Shown here: positions 40,315-51,400 of the stretch, piece after piece
Position numbering within the stretch: position 1 is the stretch's first letter
Layout of the letters: each line of letters begins with the position of its first letter
Origin: Salinibacter sp. 10B
GTDB taxonomy: Bacteria; Bacteroidota; Rhodothermia; Rhodothermales; Salinibacteraceae
Reading direction: 5' to 3'
DNA length: 64,000 bases
NCBI RefSeq assembly: GCF_002954405.1
Contig: NZ_MQWC01000004.1
Coordinates: 3,886,613-3,950,612, forward strand
Program-made: the position numbers and the translations under genes
Notes under the pieces: generated by a model
Databases searched by the model: none
What the model was told of the DNA's origin: nothing
Seen by the model: only the letters and a program-made list of their open reading frames with translations

Positions 40315-41460
40315 ATGGACCGATTTCTTCGTCTCTCGCTCGCCTCTGTTCTTGTATTGATCATTGCTGGGGGCGGAGCGGCGATGGCCCAGAACGCTCC
40401 GGCCGCCGATTCTCCGTACCGCATCATCGGGTACGTGACTGGTGGGGCGGACATCTGGGACGTGGATGCGGAGAAGCTCACCCACATCAACTACGCCTTT
40501 GCGCAGGTGAGCGAAGCGGACACAATCGGATTTCAAAACGAAAAGGCCCCGCAGCACCTGGCTCAGCTTCAGGCCTTGAAGGCGCGCAACCCGGACCTCA
40601 AGCTGCTCGTGTCGGTCGGCGGCTGGGGGGCGAAGAACTTCTCCGATGCTGCCCTCACCGAGGCGTCGCGCGCCCGGTTCGCCCACAGTGCGGTACGAAT
40701 GGTGAAGCAGTACGGGCTCGACGGCATCGACATTGACTGGGAGTTTCCGGGCCAGGCGGCCGGCGGCATCAAGGCACGACCCGAGGACGAGCGCAACTTT
40801 ACCCTGCTGCTGAAGACGTTGCGCACGCACCTCGACTCCCTCAGCGCTGTGCGGGAACGGGTGGGGGAGGATCGATACCTGCTCACGATCGCCAGCAACG
40901 ATGACGAGGCCTACTTCGAGCACACCGAGATGGAGAAGGTGCACCGGCACCTCGACTTCATCAACATCATGACGTACGATTTTTTCTCCAGTGGCTCGGA
41001 GATGACCGGACATCACACCGGCCTCTACCAGTCTGCGCATGCCGGGGCGCCAACGCGCACGTCGGCTGCGGCGGTGGAGCGGCACCTGGACGCGGGCATT
41101 CCGCCGAAGAAACTGACCCTTGGGGTCGCCTTCTATGGACGGTCGTGGACGGGGGTGAGCCCGAAGCGAAACGGGCTCAACCAGCCATTCGAGGAATTTG
41201 CGGGCTACCGGGCTTACGAGACGCTCGTCCGAGAGTACATCAATCAGCGGGGCTTTACGCGGCACTGGGACGAGAGCGCCAAGGCGCCGTACCTATGGGC
41301 GCCCGACTCTACTACCTTCGTCTCATACGAAGATCCAGAATCCCTTCGGCACAAGGCGAAATTCGTGCGGGAGAAAGACCTCGGCGGCATTATGTACTGG
41401 GAGCACAGCCTGGACTACCACGAGGTGCTGCTCGACGTGCTGTATGAGCAGTTGCGGTAG
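40315..41460 (+). CDS. GH18 family chitinase
   Basis: 381 residues from the ATG at 40315, which gives a signal peptide (LSLASVLVLIIAGGGAAMAQ). The GH18 barrel is complete: IIGYVTGGADIWDVDAEKLT, LLVSVGGWGAKNFSDAA, then the catalytic DxxDxDxE at D136-E143 (GLDGIDIDWEFPG). FINIMTYDFFSSGSEMTGHH, LTLGVAFYGRSWTGV and GGIMYWEHSLDY follow. It hydrolyses beta-1,4-linked N-acetylglucosamine (chitin or related). No carbohydrate-binding module is visible. It is exported, and no other chitin-degradation gene is nearby. Confidence 0.95.
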   Translation: MDRFLRLSLASVLVLIIAGGGAAMAQNAPAADSPYRIIGYVTGGADIWDVDAEKLTHINYAFAQVSEADTIGFQNEKAPQHLAQLQALKARNPDLKLLVSVGGWGAKNFSDAALTEASRARFAHSAVRMVKQYGLDGIDIDWEFPGQAAGGIKARPEDERNFTLLLKTLRTHLDSLSAVRERVGEDRYLLTIASNDDEAYFEHTEMEKVHRHLDFINIMTYDFFSSGSEMTGHHTGLYQSAHAGAPTRTSAAAVERHLDAGIPPKKLTLGVAFYGRSWTGVSPKRNGLNQPFEEFAGYRAYETLVREYINQRGFTRHWDESAKAPYLWAPDSTTFVSYEDPESLRHKAKFVREKDLGGIMYWEHSLDYHEVLLDVLYEQLR

Positions 41461-41490
41461 AGATCTCGTCGGAGTTGCGGGGCGGTAGGC

Positions 41491-44037
41491 CTATTCGTCC
41501 CTCAGGGCCGTGGCGGGGCTCGCCTGCGCCATGCTCCACGCCGGATACAGGCCGGCCAGAAGGGCCGCCCCCACGGCCAGAAGGAGGGCCTGCAAGAGAA
41601 TGTCCGGCGAGACGGAGAGTTGCATCGTCCACCCGAATGAGCGCTTGTTGATGACGAAGACGAGGACGTACGCCAGCGCGTAGCCGAGCGGGAGGGACAA
41701 AAGGCCGGCGATGGTGCCCATGAGGCCCGTCTCGATCGTCACGAACCCGCCCAGCTGCGGCGGCGTCATGCCCGTAGCGCGCAGCACCCCCATTTCGCGC
41801 CGGCGCTCCAGCTCCAGCGCCATCAGCGCACTGAGCACCCCGATGAACGCGACCACAATCGCGAGAATACGGAGGACGGTCGTGATCGTAAACGTGCGGT
41901 CGAAGACTTGGAGCGACGTTTCGCGCAGCGCCTTGTTCGAGCGAATGATGACGTCCTGGAGGCCCTGCACCTCGGCCCGCATGTCGGCAATGAGATCGTC
42001 GACGCTCGTGCCCTCAGCCGCGTAGAACGCCAGTCCCGAGACGCCGTCATCGTCGTAGAAACGCTCGTAGGTGCCGCGGCTCATCATCACGACGCCGCGA
42101 TCCGACCCGTAGTCGTAGTAGATGCCCTCGATGGGGAAGGATGCTCGTCCGCGATCCGTCTGGAGCCGTACCGTATCGCCCACGGCGAGGTCGTGGCGGT
42201 AGGCGTAGGGTTCGGAAATGAAGACCGTCGCGCTGGTGCGAAATTGCGGCCAGATCTTATCTGGTTCGCCCACCTTGAACCGGTACACGTCCGGCGTCTC
42301 GGGGCCGGGCTCGATCGCCACGAGCTCCGTCGGGCCCACATTCGCCTGTACGGAGACGCGCCGGACGGAGTAGGCGCCCGCAACGTTCTCCATACTGCGC
42401 AGGCGGGCCGTGACGGTCGAGTCGATCGTGGCGTTGGAGCGGCGGAAGACGAGGCTCGGCGGCTGCACGTACACGTCGGCCTGGAGCGACTGCGTGAGCC
42501 AGTCCTCCACCGTGCCGCGAAAGCTGTCGATCATGAGGCCGACGCCGATGGTCGCGGCCACGGCTACCATGAGTGCCGCGATGGCCACGCCGGTGCGGCT
42601 GAGGCTCGTGACCACGCCCCGCGCCGCCATCCGTCCCAGCACACCGAAGAGACGGTCCAGCAGGGGGCGAAAGGCCTTCGCAAGTCCCATCACGGCCAGG
42701 GGGGTGACGAGCGCCGCCGCAATCAGCAGGCACAAGAGTGCGGCGTAACTCACGACGATGCTCTGCTCCGTCACGGTCAACATCACGACCCCGAGTGTGC
42801 CGACCAGTACCCCACCGCCTGCCAGCCAGGGGGCGAGGGCCTGTACGTTTGTCTCCTGCGTGGAGCGCCGCAGCACGGTGCTGACCGGTGCGTTCGTGGC
42901 TTCTCGGGCGGGCGGAAGTGCGGCCAGGATGGTCGTACCGATGCCCAACAGGCTTCCCTTCACTAAAATCCACGGCGTGATGGACAGCTCGCTCACCTGC
43001 ACCACGAAGTAGAGGTCGTTGATTGTCTGCGCCAGGAGCTGCACGAGGCCCGACGCCAGCACGATGCCCAGCAGCAGTCCGATGCCGGTGCCCACGACCC
43101 CGAGAATCGCGGCTTCGCCCAACACGAGCCCGAAGATCTGCCGCTGCGTAACGCCGAGCGCCCGCAGCCGCCCAATCAGGCTGCGCCGCTGCACGATGGA
43201 AAACGTCATCGTGTTGTAGATGAGGAACGCGCCCACCACGAGCGCGAGCAGGCTGAGGGCCGTTAGGTTCAGCTCGAAGGCCCGCGTCATCTGCTCTACG
43301 GTCTGCGTGCGAGTCTCGGAGCGCTGCACGCGGGCACCGTCCGGCAGCGTGGCGCGGATGCGGTCCAGGGCTGTGGTCTGTTCTGCGTCGTCGGACGGCA
43401 GGATGAGGTCGATGCGGCTGAGGGTCCCGCGCATATCGAAGAGCCCTTGCGCCGTCGACACGTCCACGACCAGCAGATTGGCCACGGCGCGGCGGGTGCG
43501 CTCGTCCTCCGGCTCCACGACCCCAGCAAGGAGTACCGGCCGCATCGTCCCCTCAATTTGGACGGCAAGCGTATCGCCAGGATTCAGCCCGAGCGTCTCT
43601 GCCGTAGGGGCGGACATCAGCGCCGCATCCTGCGTCATGAACGTGCCGAGATCGAGGTCGCCCCCGGCCCCGGTGCCGAGGTAGGGGCGGAAGGGGGCGT
43701 CGGTGAACGGGTCGATGCCCACGACCTGGAACGTCCGGTCGCCTCGTTCGAGAGAGGCGTATCCTTCCACGATGGGGGCAGAGGGCCGCACACCTGCCTC
43801 GGTCCGCAGTTGTCGGTAGACGTCATCGTCCAGCGTCTCGCCCGCGCCCACGACTTGGTGCGTCGCCTTGCCTGTCACCGTCTCCGCCGAGAGCTGGAAG
43901 GCGCGCTCCGCGCTCGTGTTGGCGAGGTCGATCGACACCACCACGGCCACGCCGATCGCCACGCCCAGCACCGAGAGGCCCATGAGCCACGGGTGGCGGG
44001 TGAGGTAGCGACGGCTGGATCGTTGCAGGAGAGACAT
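41491..44037 (-). CDS. FtsX-like ABC transporter permease
   Basis: 848 residues with two FtsX/MacB-type blocks and about eight helices. The first helix (GLSVLGVAIGVAVVVSIDL) is followed by a large periplasmic domain (about 60-240). LTALSLLALVVGAFLIYNTM and FGLVLGEAAILGVVGTGIGL form the first FtsX core. A second periplasmic domain (about 520-715) and core (LRILAIVVAFIGVLSALMAL, GGFVTIETGLMGTIAGLLSL) follow. Such permeases work with a LolD/MacB-type ATPase. The matching ATPase (46238-46963) lies 2.2 kb upstream on the same strand, across an IS110 and a decayed toxin-antitoxin pair. Confidence 0.93.
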   Translation of the reverse strand: MSLLQRSSRRYLTRHPWLMGLSVLGVAIGVAVVVSIDLANTSAERAFQLSAETVTGKATHQVVGAGETLDDDVYRQLRTEAGVRPSAPIVEGYASLERGDRTFQVVGIDPFTDAPFRPYLGTGAGGDLDLGTFMTQDAALMSAPTAETLGLNPGDTLAVQIEGTMRPVLLAGVVEPEDERTRRAVANLLVVDVSTAQGLFDMRGTLSRIDLILPSDDAEQTTALDRIRATLPDGARVQRSETRTQTVEQMTRAFELNLTALSLLALVVGAFLIYNTMTFSIVQRRSLIGRLRALGVTQRQIFGLVLGEAAILGVVGTGIGLLLGIVLASGLVQLLAQTINDLYFVVQVSELSITPWILVKGSLLGIGTTILAALPPAREATNAPVSTVLRRSTQETNVQALAPWLAGGGVLVGTLGVVMLTVTEQSIVVSYAALLCLLIAAALVTPLAVMGLAKAFRPLLDRLFGVLGRMAARGVVTSLSRTGVAIAALMVAVAATIGVGLMIDSFRGTVEDWLTQSLQADVYVQPPSLVFRRSNATIDSTVTARLRSMENVAGAYSVRRVSVQANVGPTELVAIEPGPETPDVYRFKVGEPDKIWPQFRTSATVFISEPYAYRHDLAVGDTVRLQTDRGRASFPIEGIYYDYGSDRGVVMMSRGTYERFYDDDGVSGLAFYAAEGTSVDDLIADMRAEVQGLQDVIIRSNKALRETSLQVFDRTFTITTVLRILAIVVAFIGVLSALMALELERRREMGVLRATGMTPPQLGGFVTIETGLMGTIAGLLSLPLGYALAYVLVFVINKRSFGWTMQLSVSPDILLQALLLAVGAALLAGLYPAWSMAQASPATALRDE

Positions 44038-44151
44038 TCTGATTTCGGGGATGGGCGTTTGGGAGTGCGTGCGTGTGGGACTTAAGGAATGAATCGTTCC
44101 GCATCCCGAGGTGTATTCAAGAAGCCGTTCTTCACCAGCCTCTTTATGGCC

Positions 44152-44386
44152 ATGAAATTCGACGGGATCGTCTCCAGTCCCGACACCTTGAGCGGTGCCC
44201 CTCGAATTCAGGGCACTCGGATCAGCATCTCAATGGTGCTCGAATGGGTCGCAAATGGGGCCGGACCGCAAGCAGATCCTTGAGGACTACCCGCACCTGG
44301 AAGCGGAAGACATCGAGCAGGCTCTTCTGTATGCCGCCCGCTTTCTCGAGAATGAGGTCGTTGAGACGGGCACCGTTCCCGAATGA
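44152..44386 (+). pseudogene. DUF433 antitoxin, frameshifted
   Basis: The DUF433 protein is spread over two frames. Frame one reads MKFDGIVSSPDTLSGAPRIQ then GTRISISMVLEWVANGAGP and stops at 44283. Frame two continues KQILEDYPHLEAEDIEQALL, YAARFLENEVVETG, to 44386. Together they cover the whole family pattern, with a single base-number change near 44270 (around GGACCGCAAGCAG). The stop overlaps the DUF5615 toxin-like gene by an ATGA. It is a broken antitoxin gene unless frameshifting is programmed. Confidence 0.85.
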
Positions 44387-44577
44387 TCGACTTTGAGGCG
44401 CGCCTTCTAACTGATGAGAATGTTCATCCTCAGGTGGTTTCATTTCTTCGTGGCCGGGGATGTAACGTTCTCGACGTAAAAGAGCTTGGGCAGATGGGGA
44501 CATCCGATCCAGAAATCGTTCGCCGGGCCGCCAATAAAGGTCGCATGATTATCACCCATGACCGGGATGTTGATTGA
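44383..44577 (+). pseudogene. DUF5615 PIN-like toxin, truncated
   Basis: 64 residues, only about half of a normal DUF5615 toxin (about 110-120). The N-terminal half is intact: LLTDENVHPQVVSFLRGRGC, NVLDVKELGQMGTSDPEIVR, RMIITHDRDVD with the acidic residues DE and D-x-D in place. A TGA ends it there; downstream codons remain coding-like for a short while. Partner of the frameshifted DUF433 gene. Loss of the C-terminal half makes it almost certainly inactive. Confidence 0.8.
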
Positions 44578-44696
44578 TTGCTGATGGCACAGGGGCAGTT
44601 GTCGGTTAGATTGATCAACCGATTCGTGAGGAAGTCGTCGAAAGTGCTGCTCGTATCCGATTTTTCAATCTTGAAAGCATTCCCTTCGTCGCTCTA

Positions 44697-44713
44697 GGAC
44701 ATCTGAGATGTCC
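44697..44713. repeat. Perfect 17-base palindrome
   Basis: GGACATC-TGA-GATGTCC forms a 7-bp stem with a 3-base loop. It sits between the decayed toxin and the IS110 transposase, next to a short AGCTTGACTGAG repeat (44715). It could be part of an element end. Confidence 0.45.
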
Positions 44714-44786
44714 AAGCTTGACTGAGAGCCTATCTGCTGGACGGAAGAGGCTTCCTCATTCTGCTGAATAGCAACGGTGTTGATTG

Positions 44787-46237
<1,451 letters not shown>

Positions 46238-46963
46238 TCATGCACTCGTCGTGAGAAAGTCGGGCTCCCCCTCGTGAAGAACGCCGCCGCGCAGGTGAAG
46301 GAGGCGGTCCGCTCGGTCAAGGGCCTCGCGGTCGTGTGTGGCGATGAGCAGGGTGGTGTCGGTCTCGCGCACGAGCTCATCCAGCAGGGCGAGGACCTGC
46401 TGTCCCGTCTCATAGTCGAGGTTGCCCGTCGGTTCATCGGCCAGCACGAACAACGGATTGTGGGCGAGGGCGCGGGCCACGGCCACACGCTGCTGCTCGC
46501 CTCCCGACAGTCGGTCGGGAAAGCTGTCGGTGCGGTCGGCCAATCCCACGCGACCCAGAATCTCCTCCGCGCGTTGGCGGGCGTCGTCAGACGTTTCCCC
46601 GGCCAGTTCGAGGGGCAGCAGCACGTTCTCGACCACCGTGAGCGTCGAGATCAGGTTGAACGACTGGAAGACGAAGCCGATATTCGACCGCCGGAACAGC
46701 GTGCGGTCGGTTTCGGACAGTTCCGTCAGCTCCGTGCCGTCGATCGAAATTCGCCCCGAGGTGGGTAGGTCGATGCCGCTGATGAGGTTAAGGAGCGTAC
46801 TCTTTCCAGCGCCGCTCCGCCCCATGAGAACCGCAGTCTTGCCGCGGGCGAGCGACAGCGACAGGTCGCGGAGCACGGCCCGTTCGGCATCGCCCTCGCG
46901 GTACGTCTTGGTCACGTTGGTCAGCTGGAGAAGCGGAGACTGGGCCGGAGACTCAGAAGCCAT
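46238..46963 (-). CDS. LolD/MacB-type ABC transporter ATP-binding protein
   Basis: 241 residues. Walker A LMGRSGAGKSTLLNLISGID, Q-loop FRRSNIGFVFQSFNLISTLT, signature DRLSGGEQQRVAVARALAHN, Walker B LFVLADEPTGNLD, H-loop LLIATHDREAL. LolD/MacB/FtsE proteins drive FtsX-type permeases that move lipoproteins or drugs, or do mechanical work. The presumed partner is the permease at 41491-44037, now 2.2 kb away on the same strand. Nothing between them could supply that function. The two could still be transcribed separately. Confidence 0.94.
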   Translation of the reverse strand: MASESPAQSPLLQLTNVTKTYREGDAERAVLRDLSLSLARGKTAVLMGRSGAGKSTLLNLISGIDLPTSGRISIDGTELTELSETDRTLFRRSNIGFVFQSFNLISTLTVVENVLLPLELAGETSDDARQRAEEILGRVGLADRTDSFPDRLSGGEQQRVAVARALAHNPLFVLADEPTGNLDYETGQQVLALLDELVRETDTTLLIATHDREALDRADRLLHLRGGVLHEGEPDFLTTSA

Positions 46964-47387
46964 AAACAGCAGGATCGATCAGGAAAAATAGTGTCTGTTG
47001 CACCTCTCCGGTCTGAGAAGGTTCTTGGGGGAGAGTGGACTGAGAATGATCGTGCACGCATTTTTACAGCGTTGGTGCACACGGCGAACGTGTAACGGTT
47101 CGACGGCCGTGTACGTACCCCAATCTAGTGCTCAGTCAAGCTGAGGATGTCGGGTACCGAATTGTGCTCTGCGTCCAAAGGTTGCTGTCTGCTACGAAAT
47201 TATGATTCGATGAGCAACGTTCAACCCGACACGGAGAACATGACGCAGCACTAGCATCGGCGGGCGCTCATCGAATCCCGTCGACGAGCGAGCGTGTTGC
47301 TCGCATCTTCTGCCGTGGACGACGATACTCCCTCGTGTCTGAACATCGACAATCCTCACTGCTTCTCTGGTACAGTCCCGATCGTTC
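46964..47387. other. Divergent intergenic region
   Basis: About 425 bases holding the promoters for the minus-strand ATPase and the plus-strand ABC/M1 cluster. A dispersed repeat copy lies at 47126-47146. No coding frame is convincing. Confidence 0.4.
47126..47146. repeat. Dispersed 21-base repeat, copy 2 (inverted)
   Basis: The reverse complement begins CCTCAGCTTGACTGAGCACT and matches 24281-24301 at 20 of 21 positions. It lies in the divergent promoter region upstream of the ABC/M1 cluster. Confidence 0.5.
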
Positions 47388-48287
47388 ATGCAGCTCTCCA
47401 TTGAGAACGTCTCGAAGACCTATCCGAACGGTACGCAGGCCCTAAAGGACGTGTCGCTTACCATTCCGCCCGGGATGTTTGGACTCCTCGGTCCGAACGG
47501 TGCCGGCAAATCGACACTCATGCGCACGGTTGCCACCCTTCAGGAGCCCGACACCGGCTCGATCCACCTCGGCGACATTGACGTGCTAGATGACGAGCAC
47601 GCCCTCCGCAAGCGTCTCGGGTATCTGCCGCAGGAGGTGGGGGTATACGACAATGTGACGGCAGAGTCGCTGCTCGACCACTTCGCCACGCTCAAAGGCA
47701 TCGACGGGCGGACGAAGCGCCGCGAGGTGGTCGATGCCCTGCTGGACCGCGTGAACCTAGCGGATGCCCGCGACCAAGAGCTCGGGGGCTACTCGGGCGG
47801 CATGAAGCGGCGCTTTGGGATTGCGGTGGCGCTCATCGGCAACCCGGAGCTTATTATCGTTGATGAGCCGACCGCCGGCTTGGATCCCGCCGAGCGGGTG
47901 CGCTTCCTCAATCTGCTGAGCGAGATTGGAGAGGACAGCGTCGTCATCCTCTCCACTCACATCGTGGCTGACGTGCGAGAGCTGTGCACGCAGATGGCCA
48001 TCATCCGTGCCGGGGAGATCATCTTTGAGGGCGAGCCGCAATCCGCTATTGCCGACCTCGACGGGCAGATCTGGCGCAAAACGGTCACAAAGGACACACT
48101 GCCCGATCACGAGGCGGAGTTCGACGTCATTTCGACGAAGCTCGTGGCCGGTCGTCCCGTCATCCACGTCCACAGCGCCGAGCAGCCGCACGACTCCTTT
48201 GAGCCGGTCGAGCCCGATTTGGAGGACGTGTACTTTACCCGGATGAAGGATGGGGCGCAGTCCGAGCCTGCTCCCGCTGTCAGCTGA
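47388..48287 (+). CDS. ABC transporter ATP-binding protein (partner of the M1 fusion)
   Basis: 299 residues. Walker A LGPNGAGKSTLMRTVATLQE, Q-loop GYLPQEVGVYDNV, signature GGYSGGMKRRFGIAVALIG, Walker B LIIVDEPTAGLDPAERVRFL, H-loop ILSTHIVADVRE. The C-terminal 80 residues are an accessory domain (ISTKLVAGRPVIHVHSAEQP) with an acidic tail. It is the ATPase of an ABC-2 system whose permease is fused to an M1 peptidase in the next gene (48404). The two are 116 bases apart with an inverted repeat between them. Confidence 0.94.
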   Translation: MQLSIENVSKTYPNGTQALKDVSLTIPPGMFGLLGPNGAGKSTLMRTVATLQEPDTGSIHLGDIDVLDDEHALRKRLGYLPQEVGVYDNVTAESLLDHFATLKGIDGRTKRREVVDALLDRVNLADARDQELGGYSGGMKRRFGIAVALIGNPELIIVDEPTAGLDPAERVRFLNLLSEIGEDSVVILSTHIVADVRELCTQMAIIRAGEIIFEGEPQSAIADLDGQIWRKTVTKDTLPDHEAEFDVISTKLVAGRPVIHVHSAEQPHDSFEPVEPDLEDVYFTRMKDGAQSEPAPAVS

Positions 48288-48296
48288 TTTCTGTTG

Positions 48297-48358
48297 CGTA
48301 TTTCGTATTGTGTATTCCGTTCACTTGGGCTGATCCGCAATACGCACTACGCAATACG
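48297..48358. repeat. Imperfect inverted repeat between ABC ATPase and permease genes
   Basis: Arms CGTATTTCGTATTGTGTATT (48297-) and the reverse complement of 48335-48358 agree at about 20 of 23 positions, with a 15-base loop. Each arm contains repeated CGTATTG-like units. It could fold as a long hairpin in the mRNA and modulate the ATPase:permease ratio. It could also be an intergenic repeat element. Confidence 0.65.
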
Positions 48359-48403
48359 TTATGGTTTCCACTGCTCTTTCAACGTTGACTCAGTTCCCTC
48401 TCC

Positions 48404-51400
48404 ATGTTCTTCACCCTCGTCGGCCAGGAGGTCTCGTACCGCCTCCGGCAGATGTCCACGCACGTCTACTTCCTCATCTTCTTCAGCATCAGTTTCCTGC
48501 TGATGAATGCGCTGGGGGGCGCGTTCACGGACACCACGGTCGTGATTTTCGGCATGGGGCCGAATACGCACGCCAACAGTCCCTTCGCGATCAACGTGTG
48601 CACCCTGTTCTTGAGCCTGCTGGGCCTCATCCTCACGGCGCCGTTCATGGGGCAATCGGTGTATCGCGACTATGAAAGCGGCATCTACCCGCTCATCTTC
48701 ACGACACCGATCTCGAAAGCGCAGTACCTCGGCAGTCGGTTCGTGGGGGCCGTGCTCGTGCACCTGTACATCTACGCGGGCCTCACGGGCGGCCTCATGC
48801 TGGGGGAGGTGGTGCCGTGGGTCGATGCGAGCCAATTCGGGCCGTTCAGTCTGGCGGCCTACCTCAAGCCCTATCTCCTGTACGTCCTGCCCAACCTGCT
48901 GTGGGTCGGCGGACTCTTTGTGGCCATTCCGGCGCTCACACGGAAGATGCTGCCGAACTACATCGGCGGCGTGCTGCTCTTCATGGGTTACAACATCGCT
49001 GCGGTTCTGATGGGGGCCGATGCCATGCGCAACAGCACGGTCGCGTCCATCGCCGACCCGTTCGGCCTCATCCCCACGCAGCAGCTGACGCGCTACTGGA
49101 CCGTGGCGGAGCAGAACGCTCAACTGGTGCCGTTTGAGGGCATGGTGCTCATGAACCGTCTCGTCTGGATCAGCGTGGGCGTGGTGTTGATTGCGGGGCT
49201 CTATGCCGCGTTTCAGTTCTCATATCTTTCAGGCGGGAGCACGAGCAGTGGCGAGGAGACGGACGACGGGCCGCAGTCGCTCGCGGAGGTGGCCCCGACC
49301 TCGCTCATCCATGCGGTGGACCTGCCGACGATAGCGCTGTCAGAGAGCTGGGGCGCGCGGTGGCGCCAGTTTTGGTCGATCGTGCGGCAGTCCTTCACGT
49401 ACGTCGTGCGCGACGTCTACTTCTACGCCATCGTGGGGGCGAGCGTCATCTTTCTGGTCATTGCGGCCTCGCAGGCCGGGCAGATGTACGGCACGGCGGT
49501 GCAGCCCGTCACCTACCACGTGCTCGACCAGCTGAGCGGCCAGTTCACGCTCTTCATGATCATTCTCATCACCTTCTACGCCGGGCAGCTCGTGTGGCGG
49601 GAACGCGACGCCCACATTCAGCAGATCCAGGACGCCCTGCCGCTCCCGAGCAGCCTCGTGATGATGGCAAAAGGGCTGGGCCTTGGGCTCGTCTGCGCCA
49701 TGCTAATGCTGGTGATTCTCGTGACGGGGATCGGGACTCAGCTCAGCTATGGATTTACGGACATCGACCTTGGACTCTATCTCACCGACCTCTACGCGGT
49801 GCAGCTCGTCGACTACCTGCTGCTGGTCGTGCTGGCGTTCACGATTCACGCCGTAATCAACCACAAGTACTTCGGCCACTTCGTGATGGTGGCCTTTTTC
49901 ATCGGTCTGCTCTTTAGCAGTCAGCTTGGCATTGAGCACTCGCTCTGGCAGTACGGCTCGGATCCCGGCCTGCCGTACTCCGCCATGAACGGCTACGGCC
50001 ACTTTGCGACGGCCTTCGCGTGGTACAAGCTGCTCTGGGCGGCGGTGGCCGTCCTGATGGCGGTCCTGGCGCGGCTCGCGTGGGTCCGGGGCGAGGACGT
50101 GACGATTCCGATGCGGCTGCGGAAGGCCCGGCAGCGGCTCTCGCCTGCGTTGATGAGTACGGCGGGTGGGGCGCTCGTCGTGGCGCTTGCGGTCGGAGGC
50201 TTCATCTACATGAATACCACGGTGTGGAATACCTTCCGCACCAGCGAGGAGCAGACGGCCCTTCAGGTGGAGTACGAGACCACGTACGAGCGGTATGCGC
50301 AGATTCCCCAGCCGCGCATCGATGCCGTGGACCTGGACGTGGATCTCTATCCCGATCGGCGCGACGCCCGAATGGCGGGGGAGTACGTCCTTGTGAACGA
50401 CACGAAGGCGGCCGTCGACACGATCTTCGTCGAAACGCCCGCCGACCTGGAGGTGAATCGAATGGAATTCGGTCGGGAGGCGGAGGTGGCCCGTCACGAT
50501 GAGACGCACGGCGTGCGGCTCGTGCACCTTGCGTCGGCACTGGCGCCGGGCGACACGACGACACTCGACTTCGACGTGTGGAACCGCAACGACGGCTTCA
50601 CGGACAGCGGCAGTCAGACCTCCGTCGTTCACAACGGCACGTTCATCAACAGCGCCGTCCTGCCGCATATCGGCTACAACGAGAATGCTGAGCTCAGCTC
50701 CCGGTCCCAGCGCGAGGAGCAGGGGCTCGACGAGGAGCCGCGGATGCAGCCCCGCAGCGACACGACGGCCCGGATGCGACCCTACGTCTCCCGCGACGCG
50801 ACGTGGCTCGACTACGAGGCCACCGTCAGCACCAGCGCCGAGCAGATTCCGCTGGCGCCGGGCACGCGCGACTCCTCGTGGACGGCGGAGGGGCGCCGGC
50901 ACGTCCGCTTCCGGACGACGGCCCCGACGCTCGGCTTCTTCTCGTTCTTGTCCGCCCGCTACGAGGCGGTGCGTGAGACCTGGACGCCTGCCGACTCGTC
51001 CCAGAACCGCGGGCAGCCGGTCGACATTGAGATTTTCCATCACCCGTCGCACGACTACAACGTGGACCGGATGGTGGAGGCGACCAAGAAGTCGCTGGAC
51101 TACTATACCGAGCACTTTGGGCCGTATCAGAGCAAAGAGGTGCGCATTGCGGAGTTCCCGCGGTACGCGACGTTCGCGCAGTCCTTCCTCGGCACCATTC
51201 CGTACTCGGAGAGCATCGGCTTCATTGCCCGCGTCGATCCGGAGACGGACATCGACTATCCGTACTACGTGACGGCGCACGAGATGGGGCACCAGTGGTG
51301 GGCGCACCAGGTGGTGAGCGGGCCGGTGTGGGGGGCGACGATGCTCGTGGAAACGCTGGCCCAGTACAGCGCGCTCATGGTGATGGAGGACACGTACGGG

